Shown: positions 33,723 to 44,460 of the stretch, in pieces
Numbering within the stretch: position 1 is the stretch's first letter
How the letters are laid out: each line of letters begins with the position of its first letter
NCBI GenBank assembly: GCA_963575745.1
Contig: CAUYUJ010015031.1
Span: 73,234 to 137,233, forward strand
From: Prorocentrum cordatum
Lineage: Eukaryota > Sar > Dinophyceae > Prorocentrales > Prorocentraceae
DNA: 64,000 bases
Direction of reading: 5' to 3'
Notes under the pieces: generated by a model
Database searches by the model: none
Told to the model about the DNA's origin: nothing
What the model saw: only the letters and a program-made list of their open reading frames with translations
Position numbers and translations under genes: made by a program

Positions 33723-34922
33723 TTGCTGAGGTACCGACAGTACAGGCTCGGCTACCCTCAACTTCTAACACTGCAGAGCTGCGTAAACAAATCACTGTTT
33801 CGACCCGAGCCTTCACCAAACAATTGGTCAGTACAGGCGATCAGGCTGCTCCCACTGAGTTTTTTAGCTGAGCACTCGCTGCTCCAACTTGCCACTCTCA
33901 ACGTCCAGGGCCTCTCCATCAAGGCAGTGAAGGTGTTCACCCTTGCGAAGATCTACGACGTCGACATTCTCTGTATCCAAGAGGCTCGACTCTCACTCAC
34001 CAGCCTGCCTGCCATGATCAAGTATGCTCGACGGCGTGGCTACAAGTACACGGCAGCAGGCCCACCTGGCCTCAACGATGGCAGGTTCCTCATAGACCCC
34101 ATCATCTTCTCCAAGCAGCCCATTGTGCAGCTGGAGGTCCCAGAGTTCGCTGGCAACGACAGGGTGGTCATGACTGCACTGCATCTTCCACGAGCAGAGC
34201 CCGTCGTCCTCGCCAACCTGCATGGCTACACCCCCATGGCTGGCACCAAGGCCATGTTGCATCATGTCTGTCAGCACGCCGATGTTCTACGTTGGCGCCT
34301 GTGCTGCATCGGGGATTGGAACATGGTGCCCACTGAGGGCTGTCTGGCCGAGGTTCTTTTCAATTGTCGTCTTCATCTTCCTGAGACGCCCGCCGAGATC
34401 GACATGGCCACCCACGAGAAGGACCGACACCTCGACTATGCACTCATTCATCGCGACCTCACTGTCACACATCTTGGGCGAGCCGAAGGAGTGGCAGACC
34501 ACGACTTGGCGTACTACGACCTCGCCTGCTACTCCCAGGAGGAGCAGTACACCTACAAGAGCAGGGCACCGCTCATCGGCGACGAGGACATCACCGAGGA
34601 CACCTGGGAGGAGGTCTACAACCTGTTCGCACACTTGTTCGACACAGCAGAGTCACACCAGGAAGCCAACACCATGTGACAGCTCCTCTCCGACCACACC
34701 GAGAGCCTACTCACCCACGAAGTGGCCAAGGGTCAACCCAGGTCAGCTTCGGCCAAGGTGGTCCACTTAAATGGCTCCTCCACCAAGCAGGTCAACGACG
34801 AGATCAACACCCTGGCCCAGCTGTACAAGCTGCACAGAGTCGTCCGACAAGTCGCTCTCAGACCAGGCGATCCCGAGGCCGAGCGCTCACTTCGTCGACG
34901 CCAAGGGCTGCTGGCTAAGTGA
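33723..34922 (+). pseudogene. LINE 1 AP-type endonuclease (EEP fold)
   Basis: Frame from an ATG at 33723. Endonuclease/exonuclease/phosphatase motifs in order: LATLNVQGL (about 33892), ILCIQEAR with the catalytic Glu (about 33970), GDWN (about 34311), DYALIH (about 34434) and a final ADHDL (about 34493). This is the nuclease that nicks the target for target-primed reverse transcription. A TGA at 34677-34679 interrupts the frame, which continues sensibly (HLNGSSTKQVNDEINTLAQL) to a second TGA at 34920-34922. The catalytic residues are present, but the downstream stops detach it from the RT. Confidence 0.85.
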
Positions 34923-35043
34923 TACTCAGAGATCGGCGAGGTCGACCTCCACACCGACTTCGGCAAGGGCATATTCGAGGAGGTCATCCACAACAGAGAG
35001 CTGAACGACAAGCTGGCCAGGCTCAAGCAGCTGGAACGAGGAC

Positions 35044-36130
35044 ATGACCACCAACGACAGCAAGACCCTGGCATGGCTCAAGCGACAGCGACCAGACGTA
35101 CCAGTACAGGAAGTCCGTGGTCCACTACACCCACAACAAAGAGTTGAGCACGAGCGAGAGGTCTGGGAGGGCATCTGGTGTGCCTCACCGGCGTCTCCAG
35201 AATCGGCATTTGAGTTCATCCACTTGCTGCCCGATGCCAACTCGGCACAGGGGCTGCCGACACAGCTCCTCGTCGACGTGACAGGTGAACAGCTCCGTAA
35301 GCGTGCCAAGCAACTTGCAGCTAAAGCTGGTGGTGCTGACGGGTGGCTGCCCAGGCATCTAGCACGACTGCCAACCCCTTGGTACGCCCTCCTTGCGAGG
35401 ATCTGGAACCAGATATTGAGAGGAGCCAAGGTGCCAGCTGTTTGGGCACAAGTTCGAGTTGCGCCGATTCCGAATCACGATGGCTCAGGTGGCTTCCGAC
35501 CGATTGGGGTAGCGAGTATCGCATGGAGGTTGGGGGCGACAGCTCAGGGCTTGGATTCGCTGGTGGCTCGATCCACGAATTGCACCAGGGCCAGGCAGAG
35601 ACCCAGCAGAACTCGTGGAAGCACTGGCCACGCAGATTGAGGACGCCAAAGACGCTGGCCCCTCCATCCTCGGGACTAAGATCGACCTCTCCAAGGCCTT
35701 CGATCGCTGCAGCGCGGCACGTGCTCTACGCCAACTTCGGCACCAAGGCGCGCCAGCTGGCCTGCTCCATGCTCTGCAGAGTTTTTACTCCCAGAGGCAG
35801 ATATTCTTGGAACTCGAGGGCGCTGTGGCTCATTGACCCATCCTTTCTCAGAGAGGACTCCTGCAAGGCTGCCCAGCGAGCGTGATCCTCCTCTTGTCTG
35901 ACATGAATGTGTGGATCAAGTACGTCGGCTCGGTGGCCCCTGAAGTTCGTGTTCGGGCATGCGCCGACGATCGTACCATATGGGCGAGGGGACCACTGGC
36001 CTGGCAGAGGTGCCACGAGGCCCTCCTGGCTTCCTGGCACTACGATGATCGGGCAGGGTGGCAGTGGAACGAAGGCAAAGGAGCGACCTTTGCCAGGGGT
36101 AAGGTCGGGCAACCAGCACGACCACCAGCA
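35044..36130 (+). pseudogene. LINE 1 reverse transcriptase, frameshifted
   Basis: Frame 1 (35044-35550) has the RT fingers: GADGWLPRHLARLP and VRVAPIPNHDGSGGFRPIGV. After a frameshift, motif A KIDLSKAFDR lies at 35678-35707. A TGA at 35834-35836 follows, then motif B-like LQGCPASVILLL and motif C RACADDRTIW at about 35957-35985, with the ADD catalytic pair (YADD in most families). Thumb sequence after 36100 dissolves into a CGACCACCA-type simple repeat. The catalytic Asp residues are all present, but the enzyme could not be made from this copy. Confidence 0.8.
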
Positions 36131-36300
36131 CCACCACGACCTCGTCCACGCCACCTCGACCACAAGGCAGACCACCAGCTCGACTACGACCACCTCGACC
36201 ACGAGGCAGACCCCGACCACGACCACCACGACGGTGAGGCAGAGCACCAGCCACCAGACGACGACCAGACCTCACCTGACCCTCACAAGACCCCAGCTGC
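36115..36300 (+). repeat. CGACCAC-type cryptic repeat inside the RT gene
   Basis: About 185 bases of imperfect cgaccacnac words encode a His/Asp-rich run (for example HLDHEADPDHDHHD). It lies just after RT motif C. A slippage-type expansion within the LINE is likely. Confidence 0.65.
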
Positions 36301-36560
36301 CACGATCTGCGATCGAGTTGGCAAACAGAAGCACTTTGTGGAAATCTTGGGGGCGAGGCTCTTACTACGACGTGGGCCACCCACCTACCATGGTTCGCCA
36401 GATGAGCAGCGGCAGAGCGCTCTACCAACTCTCACGACTACGACTGGCGGTACCACACCAAGGGCTGGCAGAGGAGGAGGCGCTTCGCCCAATGCCTGGT
36501 GCTCTCCAAACTCAGGTGGGGTGGGCGGTGGCAACGACCCCCGAAGCACGTGCATCGTAA

Positions 36561-38000
36561 GTGGGATACCCTCCTGCTGGACGCGATTATGGCGAGGCCC
36601 GAACGCTCCTCCAGAGCCCTAGCTATTGCAGTGGCTGGACCACAGTCCTCGGTGGAGTTCCAGCTCGACTTCGACTCGCTGATGCACGAGCTGTGGCGAC
36701 TTCGGCGACGCCACCGTGGCCAACCGCAGGCACACGACCTGCACCCTCGCTGGGAGGAGGTTCTGGGGAAATGGGGCTGGAATGCCAAACATCCTACCAC
36801 CACGCGACGACCAGCACCACCGTCCTGGAGGCACTTGCCTCGACCTGCACCACACGAGATGGCGACCTCGACCTCACGAGGGTGGGGAAGAGCACACTTC
36901 TGCACATCGCCTGGAGGGCTCACCTTCACCAGGTCTGGCGTGCTGAACCCAGAGCACGAGACCCCACCACGCAGTCCAGACTGCTGTGTGGGGAAGTTCG
37001 CACACGACGAGCAGAATTGTTCATGGGACTGGGCACCCACGCACAACAACGTGCCGCCATGGGGTGCTCGTACGACCACCACATCATCGAGAGCATCGCC
37101 GGGCGCTTTGGCTTCGACCTCCCGCGGGGGGGCATCTGTCGCTGTGGCGCTCTTGCTACCCGAGAGCACTGGGCCTGGGGCTGCCTCTGTTTCGCAGGGA
37201 GGTCTCAACCAGCCACAGAGCTCGAGAAACTGCTACCAGCGTCCCTGGTTGCCACGCCACTTCCTCTGCGCCAACCAGCTGCCGAGCGAGAGCAACAGGT
37301 TCGTGCTGTACGGGCTGCCTTGGTCAGGTGCTCCCAGACCACCGAGGGGCCCCTCCTCGTGGCGACCGATGGGTCAGTCAAGGGACCACAGCGCACAGGC
37401 TGGTCCCCACTCAGCCGAGGAGCATGGGCGATCGCCATCGCCGCGGAGCCCATTTCCACCTTCTCGGGGCCAGTCATCTCACTGGACCCCTCGTCCACGA
37501 TGGCTGAGCGTGCTGTCATCGCCATCCTCGTGGAGGCTGCAGCTCGCCAGGGCATCCAGTTCGTCGTCTACGTCGACAACAAGACAGTGGTGCTACGAGG
37601 CCTCCAAGCCCTACTGCGAGGAGAACCACCACTTTCAGACTTCGCCTTGGCTGACTGGGCTGACCTACACCAGGCCGCTCGTACTCTACCTGCGGGCTGC
37701 TCGGCGCACTGGGTCCCCAGCCACGACAAGAACCCACAGTGGGCCCCAGCCACGCAGCACACCGACGCCGAAGTGCGACTTCTCAACAAGCGTGCCGACG
37801 AGGCGTGCGGCGACACTGCCTCCCAGCTCTACACCGAGCACTCGCAGAGGTACGAGGGCCAGCTGGCCTACGCCGACTTCGAGGTCGACACTTCGCTGCA
37901 GCATCTCGTCGAGGGCGAGGGCTGGCTCATCCAGGACCACCTCCCCAAGCCCGAGGCCTTCAAGGCGTACCATCGGGGCCATCTACAGTGCAACCGCTGA
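36561..38000 (+). CDS. LINE 1 RNase H and C-terminal region
   Basis: An open frame of 479 codons. The first part includes CRCGALATREHWAWGCLCF (a Cys/His cluster like the zinc knuckle before LINE RNase H; about 37136). The RNase H domain follows: VATDGSVKGP with the first Asp at about 37368, MAERAVIAIL supplying the Glu, VVYVDNKTVVLRGL with the second Asp, then AHWVPSHDKNP and NKRADEAC with the last catalytic Asp. All four acidic residues are present. RNase H removes RNA from the RNA:DNA hybrid. The frame closes at a TGA at 37998-38000. Confidence 0.8.
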   Translation: MGYPPAGRDYGEARTLLQSPSYCSGWTTVLGGVPARLRLADARAVATSATPPWPTAGTRPAPSLGGGSGEMGLECQTSYHHATTSTTVLEALASTCTTRDGDLDLTRVGKSTLLHIAWRAHLHQVWRAEPRARDPTTQSRLLCGEVRTRRAELFMGLGTHAQQRAAMGCSYDHHIIESIAGRFGFDLPRGGICRCGALATREHWAWGCLCFAGRSQPATELEKLLPASLVATPLPLRQPAAEREQQVRAVRAALVRCSQTTEGPLLVATDGSVKGPQRTGWSPLSRGAWAIAIAAEPISTFSGPVISLDPSSTMAERAVIAILVEAAARQGIQFVVYVDNKTVVLRGLQALLRGEPPLSDFALADWADLHQAARTLPAGCSAHWVPSHDKNPQWAPATQHTDAEVRLLNKRADEACGDTASQLYTEHSQRYEGQLAYADFEVDTSLQHLVEGEGWLIQDHLPKPEAFKAYHRGHLQCNR

Positions 38001-38066
38001 GGCTGGCTTCAACTACTTGTTCTAGCTAACCTCGTCGCCAGGCACACGAAGAACACGGTATTCGTC

Positions 38067-39053
38067 ATGCAGCAAGTCACACTTTGTGGACGGCTACTGC
38101 AACCACTACTTTACCTTTTGCTTAGCTACACGATGGCGTTCCTCTGGAGCATCATGCTGCTCACCCCCGCCACCAACAGCACCGTGCCCGTCAGCACGAT
38201 TGGGCGCGTGTTCGCCATCGTGGTTGTCCTGTGGCGTATGCTCGCCTTCTCGGTCTTCCTCAGCAGCATCCCCTCCACGGTGAACGAGCTCAAGACGCTC
38301 AACACCGCGCGGGCGCAGGAACGTTTCCGGCTCTTGCAGATCATCAAGAGCAAGCGCATCCATTCCAGTCTAGGGACCGTGATGCTCACGCTTTTCGATA
38401 TGGACTACAGCAGGAAGACTCGAACGTTGACCGACGAGGAATTGCCCATGCTGAAGCAGTTGCCCGAGTCGGTTTTCATCCGCATGCACCGAGCGTACTT
38501 CATGCCATACCTCAAGACGCGCTGCATGCTCGGCCGCATCGTTCACTCGGACAAGCGGCTGTTCCTGCGCATCGCCCACGAGGCGATGTCCGACCATCGG
38601 TACGTGGCGCGGCAGGAGGAGTTCCTGGACGGCGTGGACAGATGATGCGCCCTCGTTGTCGTGACGGGCCTGCTCGTGTACCACAAGGGGCAGGGAGCCG
38701 AGGGCCTGATTGGCACCAGCAGGGACAACCCTGAACCTCGAGCACTTCGTCCGCGCTTTCGGCGCGGCGCGGCCCGTGCGCCCGGACGCCTGGCTGGCCG
38801 AGGGGCCCTGGCTGGTGAGCTGGGCCCGCTGGGGCTCGTTGGTGGCCACCTGCGCGGAGCTCCTGCAGTTCCGCTGCCAGACCGAGCGGCGGCATGGTGG
38901 CTGGCAGGAGGTGCTGCGCCATCCCCTTCGCGCACGAGCTCGTTCTCGCGGGCGAGGACGTCTCGGACCTCACCATGCACAGGGAGGTCCTGCAGAGGGC
39001 GGCATTCTGGAATCGCAGCAGCGGGCTGACCTTCATATTCGAATCGCCCTGAC
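38067..39053 (+). pseudogene. Voltage-gated channel remnant, pore to CNBD-like C-terminus
   Basis: The frame from 38067 reads pore-like SYTMAFLWSIMLLTPATNST, S6-like IGRVFAIVVVLWRMLAFSVF, and then a C-linker (ARAQERFRLLQIIKSKRI; DEELPMLKQLPESVFIRMH; RQEEFLDGV). A TGA at 38643-38645 breaks it just before CALVVVTGLLVYHKG, the start of a cyclic-nucleotide-binding-like fold; Trp would be expected at a similar place. After a frameshift, DAWLAEGPWLVSWARWGSLV and later HELVLAGEDVSDLTMHREVL match the usual end of dinoflagellate CNG/Kv-like channels. Order and spacing match the family well. The pore motif duplicates a weak one at 29550, so this may be a second channel copy rather than the same gene. 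Confidence 0.65.
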
Positions 39054-39487
39054 GATGCACGGCAAACCACTCGGCCCGATGTCAAGGATCTGAACCTCAG
39101 CCAGTTTCTGCACGGCGGATTGCTGAGGTTCATGGTCTGAATAGGCCCCCCCCCTCAACGTCCGCCCCGAGGATGCAGAAGGAGAGGAGGAGGAGGAGGA
39201 GGAGGAGGAGGAGGAGGAGGAGGAGGAGGAGAGGAGGAAGAGGAGGAGGAGGAGGAGGCGGGGGAGGAGAAGGACGGGGAATATTCAGGAGGAGGTGGGT
39301 TGATGAGGATTATGAAGGAGATCAGCTCGGAGGAGGGAGGTCGAGGAGGGAGGAGGCTTACATGGCTGCGGTGCCTTGGTTCCGTGGATGTGTGATGCGC
39401 GGCATGTTGAGCAGAACATCGCATGTTCAGGATCACCACAAGTGTGCAGGTGTTCCCGGGACCCGCTCCATCGTCGACGTCAGCATC
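39054..39487. repeat. (GGA)n tract and unassigned sequence
   Basis: 39173-39290 is a GGA array; the rest (39291-39487) shows no recognisable gene. Confidence 0.8.
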
Positions 39488-39489
39488 AC

Positions 39490-39570
<81 letters not shown>

Positions 39571-39840
39571 ATTCATCTTCATCATCATCCTCATCCTCAT
39601 CCTCATCCTCATACTCATCCTTATCCTCATCTACATCTTCATCTTCATCTTCATCTTCATCTTCATCAGCATCAGCATCAGCATCAGCATCAGCAGCATC
39701 AGCATCAACATCAGCGTCGTCGTCGTGATCGTCGTCGTCGTGATCGTCGTCGGCGTCGGCGGCGTCGTGATCGTCGTCGTCGTCGTTTGATCGTCGGCGT
39801 CATCGTCGCCGCCATGATCGTCGTCGTCGTCGTCGTCGCC
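39488..39840. repeat. (CAT)n grading into (GTC)n
   Basis: A pure CAT run at 39488-39570, then TCATCC, TCATCT and TCAGCA variants, then GTCGTC words from 39715. Stepwise change of motif indicates repeated slippage with point mutation. Confidence 0.95.
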
Positions 39841-40029
39841 CCCTCCCAGGCCGGCGCCGACGGCGGCCCCCCGTCCAGCGTCAGCAAGAGCAGCAGGGGC
39901 GGAGCGCCGCCCTCGCCTGACGCGCCCGCGGCGGCGACCAAGGCTAAGTCGGCGCCGCCGCCTCCGCCGCCCGACGAGCCGAAGAACTGGGCGCCGCCGC
40001 ACCTACGGAAAAATATCGACCCTCCCCGT

Positions 40030-40380
40030 TGTTCCTCCTCCTCAACCTCTGCCTCCTCCTCCTCCTCCTCGTCCTCCTTCTCCGCCTCGTGTTCCTGCTC
40101 CGCCTCCTCCTCCTCCTCTCCTCGTCCTCCTCCTCCTCGTCCTCTTCCTCCTCCTTCTCCTGCTCCTCCTCCACCTCTGCCTCCCCGTCCTCCTTCTCAT
40201 CCTCCTTCTCCTCCTCCTCCTCCTCCTCTTCCTCCTCATCTGCATCCTCCTCCTCATCCTCCTTCTCCTCTTCCTCCTGTTCCCCCTCCTGGTCTTCCTT
40301 TCCCTCCTCCTTCTCCTCCGCCTCCTCCTCCTCCTCTTCCCCTCTTCCTCTGCCTCCTGCTCCTCCTCCTCCTCCTAGCC
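40030..40380. repeat. (TCC)n tract
   Basis: About 350 bases of imperfect TCC/TTC repeat. Plus-strand frames read Ser, Pro or Leu runs. Confidence 0.9.
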
Positions 40381-40450
40381 CCTTTCCCTCGAGAGTTTCG
40401 AGGTAGGGCGCGCGCGCGTGAAGGGGGTGCAGCGCGCCCGAGCCGCCATG

Positions 40451-40612
40451 GCATGAGATTCCTCCTGCCCCAGAACCTCTTCGGCGAGGAGGTCAATGCG
40501 CTCCTGCTGGACCTGGACCCGAAGATCCAGCGTGCGAGGCCAGGGGCGGAGTTGACCGTGGAGCTGTTCTATTGCGGATTCCCGTTTTGCTGTGCTTTCG
40601 GCAACGGCTAAT
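40451..40612 (+). pseudogene. Short coding-like fragment, unknown
   Basis: Following gccgccatgg, a frame reads MRFLLPQNLFGEEVNALLLD and LTVELFYCGFPFCCAFGNG to a TAA at 40610. It has a natural amino-acid mix unlike the low-complexity surroundings. No family recognised. May be an exon or a decayed gene piece. Confidence 0.35.
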
Positions 40613-40975
40613 TTTTCGAGTCCTGGGGTTTGGCTCCCACAGAACGCTCAGTCCTACCCACGCGGTCATGGACCAGAGCTACGGGGCGCTCAATCGCAAC
40701 ATGTTCATGGGCCTGTCGAGGGTGGACTTGGGCTATGGGCCGCTTCGGATGAAGGACTCGGGCATGCAGGAGCGGCCCCCGCCGCCCTCGGCAGTGCGCA
40801 TGGCAGATGGACAAGTTCAAGGCTGCCGTCCTGGCGAGCCGGGCGACAAGGCTCCGGACACCGCCGAGGTCAGCAAGGCCGGCGCCGGCCTTTGGCAGCT
40901 CGGTGGAGTCAGGCAGCCGCTTGCCGCGCGGCGTGCCTTCAGGATGGCAAGGGGGAGCAGGCCTACGAGGTGAAC

Positions 40976-41548
40976 GAGGACAAGGATGTGCACTTCGCGC
41001 AGAAGGAGCTCGGGAGCTTCGCGAGCAAGGTGGAGGAGCAAAAGGAGAAGGGCCAGACCTACGTCCGCAAGTGGTGGTGCCTGCGCGCAAGCTGCCGCCA
41101 CGCCAACTTTGGCTTCAGGGCGGAACGCCAGAAGTGCAGCGCGCTGTCCCCTGCGGTGGCCTTGGCCCTACAAGAAGAGCAGCAGGAGGAGAAGGCCCTG
41201 AAAATAGTGGTGGAGCAGCGAGCCGTGAAGGAGCTCAAAACCACGCTCTGGGAGCGCAGCAGGATGCTCCGCGAGGAGAGGCTGCCGCTCGCGGAGGACA
41301 AGAGGATGCTGCTGCAGACGCAGCAAGAGATGGAGGAGAAGGTGAAGGAGACGGTGACGGATCAGCAGTCGGACCTGGATCGGACGTGCGCCGACACGAC
41401 GTACTACCAGGGCAAGTTGAAGGAATTGGGCATTGCACACGCTGCAACGACGGGGCGGCGTCGTTCGCCCAGCGTTCTGTGCCGAAGGAACCGCTGGACG
41501 CGTCCTCTCCCGCGACGGGCCACGCCTGCGGCGAGCAGTATGTCATAG
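40976..41548 (+). CDS. Unknown protein fragment with predicted coiled coil
   Basis: In the frame that ends at 41548, KDVHFAQKELGSFASKVEEQ and later ALQEEQQEEKALKIVVEQRA and MLLQTQQEMEEKVKETV are Glu/Lys/Gln-rich with heptad-like hydrophobics, as in a coiled coil. No catalytic motif. Upstream (40592-40975) the same frame looks non-coding. Not recognised; likely an exon or remnant of a host gene. Confidence 0.4.
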   Translation, partial: EDKDVHFAQKELGSFASKVEEQKEKGQTYVRKWWCLRASCRHANFGFRAERQKCSALSPAVALALQEEQQEEKALKIVVEQRAVKELKTTLWERSRMLREERLPLAEDKRMLLQTQQEMEEKVKETVTDQQSDLDRTCADTTYYQGKLKELGIAHAATTGRRRSPSVLCRRNRWTRPLPRRATPAASSMS

Positions 41549-41566
41549 GGGACCGCTGTTTGAGCG

Positions 41567-41914
41567 ATGCTGCGTCGGACGGCGAGTTCGATGGCGATGC
41601 TAACCTTCGCATGCAGGAGAAAACGGCTCCGTTTCCAGGACCTGGTCTTCAAGGCTTGTGTGGTGGATATTCGCAACAAGCAGGGCGTTTTCAAGAAGGA
41701 CACGAAGGACAAGAAGAGCCTTCAGGGTACCTTAGGAGCTGGAGATGGACCCCACCGCAAGACGAGGGCCAAGCAGAAGCCCCAGGCAACGGCTGAAGCG
41801 CCCTCGACCCTCACCGAGGAGATGTTCAATGAGATGCTCATGCAGCTGATAGGTCTCCTTGGCAGTGGCGAGACCCTTGGTGGTCAAGACGGCGGCGCTG
41901 CTGCAGGCCGCTGA
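41567..41914 (+). CDS. Unknown small open frame
   Basis: 116 codons from ATG; FQDLVFKACVVDIRNKQGVF and a Lys-rich stretch, then APSTLTEEMFNEMLMQLIGL. No family recognised and no supporting signal beyond plausible composition. It could be the continuation of the preceding coiled-coil fragment. Confidence 0.25.
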   Translation: MLRRTASSMAMLTFACRRKRLRFQDLVFKACVVDIRNKQGVFKKDTKDKKSLQGTLGAGDGPHRKTRAKQKPQATAEAPSTLTEEMFNEMLMQLIGLLGSGETLGGQDGGAAAGR

Positions 41915-42170
41915 GCGTCTGGGCTTCCTTGCGGAGAAATTCCAGGGCGTTTCCTCGTCGCCTCGCGGGCTCTTCCTCGAATCCTGGCCCGAGTCTCATT
42001 GGCGGCGTGGGCGTTTTGCTCGGGGTCTGGCTTCCTCGTCGTCATGCTGGACCCCGCTCGACGTCGGGCGTGGGCTCGGCAACCGCGCTGCGGCGTTGGT
42101 CCGCGGCGTTTTGGCCAGCGCGCCAGTGTCGAGTCACACGGGCGGTATCATCAACACCCTCAGAAACCTG

Positions 42171-42659
42171 CTCTTCATCCTCCTCCCTTCCTCCTGCTCC
42201 TGCTCCCCCTCCTCCCCCTCCTCGTCCTCCTCTTCCTCCTCCTCCTCCTCCTTGTCCTCCTCCTCCTCCTCCTCATCCTGCTCTTCCTCCTCCTCCTGCC
42301 CCTTTTCCCCCTCCTCCCCCCGCTCCTCCTCGTTCTCTTCCTCCCTCTTCTCCTCCTCCTCCTCCTCATGTTGCTCGTCCTTTTCCTTCTCCTGCTCCTC
42401 CTCCTCTTCCCCTTCCTGTTCCTCTTCATCCTCCTCCCTTTTCTCCTTCTGATATTCCTCGTCCTTCTCCTCCTGCTCCTCCTTCCCTCGTCCTCCTCAA
42501 CCTGCTCCACCTCATCCTCCTGCTCATCCTCCTCCTTTGTTTCCTTCTCCTCCTCCTCCTCCTCCTCCTCCTCCTCTCCTCCTCATCATCATCATCATCA
42601 TCATCAGCGGCATCATCAACGCCATTAGCATCATCATCATTATCATCAGCAGCATCATC

Positions 42660-42718
<59 letters not shown>

Positions 42719-43370
42719 GCGCGACATGATGATCATGATGATGATGATGACGTCGCGCAGCAAAATACTTTCAATCGCGGAGCGAGGCTCCCGCCGATCA
42801 TCATCATCATCAGCATCATCAGCATCATCATCATCATCATCTTCCTGCTCCCCCCTCATCCTCCTGTTCCTCTTCGTCCACCTGCTCCTCCTCTCTCTCT
42901 TTCTCTCCTGTTCCTGCTCTTCCTCCCGCTCCTCCCCCTCCTCCTCCTCCTGCTCTACCTCATCCTCCTCTTCCTCCTCCACCTGGTCATCCTCCTCCTC
43001 CTCCTCTTCCTCCTCCTCCTCCTCCTTCTCCTCCTCCTCCTCCTCCTCCTCCTCCTCCTCCTCCTCCTCCTCCTCGTCCTCCTCCCTCCTCCTCCTCCCC
43101 CCCCTCCTCCTTCTCTGCCTCCTCCCCCTGCTTCTCCTCCTCCTCCTCCTGCTCCTTCTCCTCCTTCTCCTCCTTCTCCTGCTGCTCCTCCTGTTCCAAG
43201 TACTCCTTCTCCTGCTCCCTCTCGTCCTCCTGCTCTTCCTACTCCTCCTCCGCTTGCTCCTGTGCCTCTTCCTCCTCCTCCTTCTCCTTCACCTCCCCCA
43301 TCCGCCCATCCTCGTTATCCTCCTCATCCTTCTCCTCCCCCTCTTCCTCCTTCTCTGTCGGCCTCGGTCG
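42171..43370. repeat. 1.2 kb (TCC)n array with embedded (CAT)n
   Basis: Pyrimidine TCC/TTC repeats enclosing ATC runs at about 42582-42725 and 42796-42842. Long Ser/Leu/Pro frames (plus) and Glu/Arg frames (minus) are artefacts. Confidence 0.95.
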
Positions 43371-44060
43371 GGTATGGCCTGGACCCCGATCCAGGGGAAC
43401 GTGTCGTTGAGCGGACATGAGGCGGGGCCTGTTGCGTTCATTAAACCGGGTTTGCCGTAGCTCGCGTTTGTCGGGTGACGTCCGTTCAGGTTAGTGGAAC
43501 GAGGCGGAGGGGCGTCCATCGTTAAATCTAATAAAACCATGCCTTGCTGAACCCAGTCTTACCAACGCCCGACTCTCGACTTCTTCTCAAATTATGATCA
43601 CATCAGCAGCTCTCTCTCTCTCTCTCTCTCTCTTTTTGTTTCTCTCTCCCTCTCTCTCTCTTGCTTTGTATACCGACGCTTACCATTCGGTGTGCCATTC
43701 TTTGAAGGGGCAGAAGGTTGTAGAACTGTTGTTTTGTCGGTTCGGTGCGTCGCTCGCTTCCGACAGTGTGTCAGGCGCGCTCGGCAGGCAGCCCCGCTCG
43801 CTATTGCGGAACAGTGCCGTCCTGAAGCCAGAGCGTTTCTCAATACCCGTTTCTTTCTGTATCATCTTCTTATGGAAATCATCATCCTTTGACCCTTCTT
43901 CTACCGAAGTCACCCCCAGAGGCTCGAGGATGATCGCGCTTCGCGCATCGCGGGTTGGGTCGGAGATGCGCGTTTCTCCAGGGCGGTGGCGCTTGGATGC
44001 GGTGCGAAAATCACCGCGATTTGCGGGGCGCGATGCGCGATGGTAGATGACCTAGGTTTT
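43371..44060. other. No gene seen; CT microsatellite at 43611-43660
   Basis: Unique-looking sequence. Short frames exist on both strands without recognisable content. Confidence 0.5.
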
Positions 44061-44290
44061 CCTTAGGTGCCCACGCATCATCGCAGCATGACCAGGCATG
44101 GCCGTGTCGATGCCTCGGATGCCTAGGCACCTACATTAGTGTGCCCACTCATGCATCGAGTGATGCGTCCATGGGCGTAGCTTGACCTAGCCGGGCGCAG
44201 CCCATGCCTAGGCATCGATTTGGTGATGCTTGGGCATCTAGCTGGCGATGTCTAGGCATCGGCAGGGGAGTGCGTAGGGTATGCATCGAC
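44061..44290. repeat. Cluster of CCTAGGCAT-type palindromic words
   Basis: atgcctaggcatcg, atgtctaggcatcg, gatgcttgggcatc and relatives recur about ten times in 230 bases at irregular spacing. CCTAGG is palindromic. No gene implied. Confidence 0.6.
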
Positions 44291-44460
44291 GGTTCCAGGC
44301 ACAAGAGCCTTGGGCCGTGCCAAAGCGACCCGTCGTCTTCAGCCGTCTGGTCTATTGGCCCTTCAGCCTGCGGAGGAGCCTCCTCGCTCGACGGCCCGGG
44401 GGCGCGGAGGGTTGACTCTGCCCCGTTGGCGTTTTGTGGGGCTCTCATCCTTTAGGCTGT

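Larger units (their letters stand above)
30228..38025 (+). mobile_element. LINE-type retrotransposon 1 (ORF1-OTU-EN-RT-RNase H), frameshifted
   Basis: A 7.8 kb element with domains in LINE order on the plus strand: K/A-rich ORF1, OTU-like protease and zinc fingers, AP-type endonuclease, reverse transcriptase, RNase H. At least three frame changes and four in-frame stops (TAG 32319; TGA 34677, 34920 and 35834) make this copy dead as assembled. It lies between two parts of a channel gene; its end (about 38000-38025) is only some 50 bases from the resumed channel sequence. No poly(A) tail or target-site duplication was identified, so exact ends are approximate. Confidence 0.85.

Noticed and set aside
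42175-43460. Ser/Leu-rich 'membrane' ORF of 307 codons
   Set aside because: Translation of TCC and ATC microsatellites; hydrophobic runs are compositional, not transmembrane evidence.
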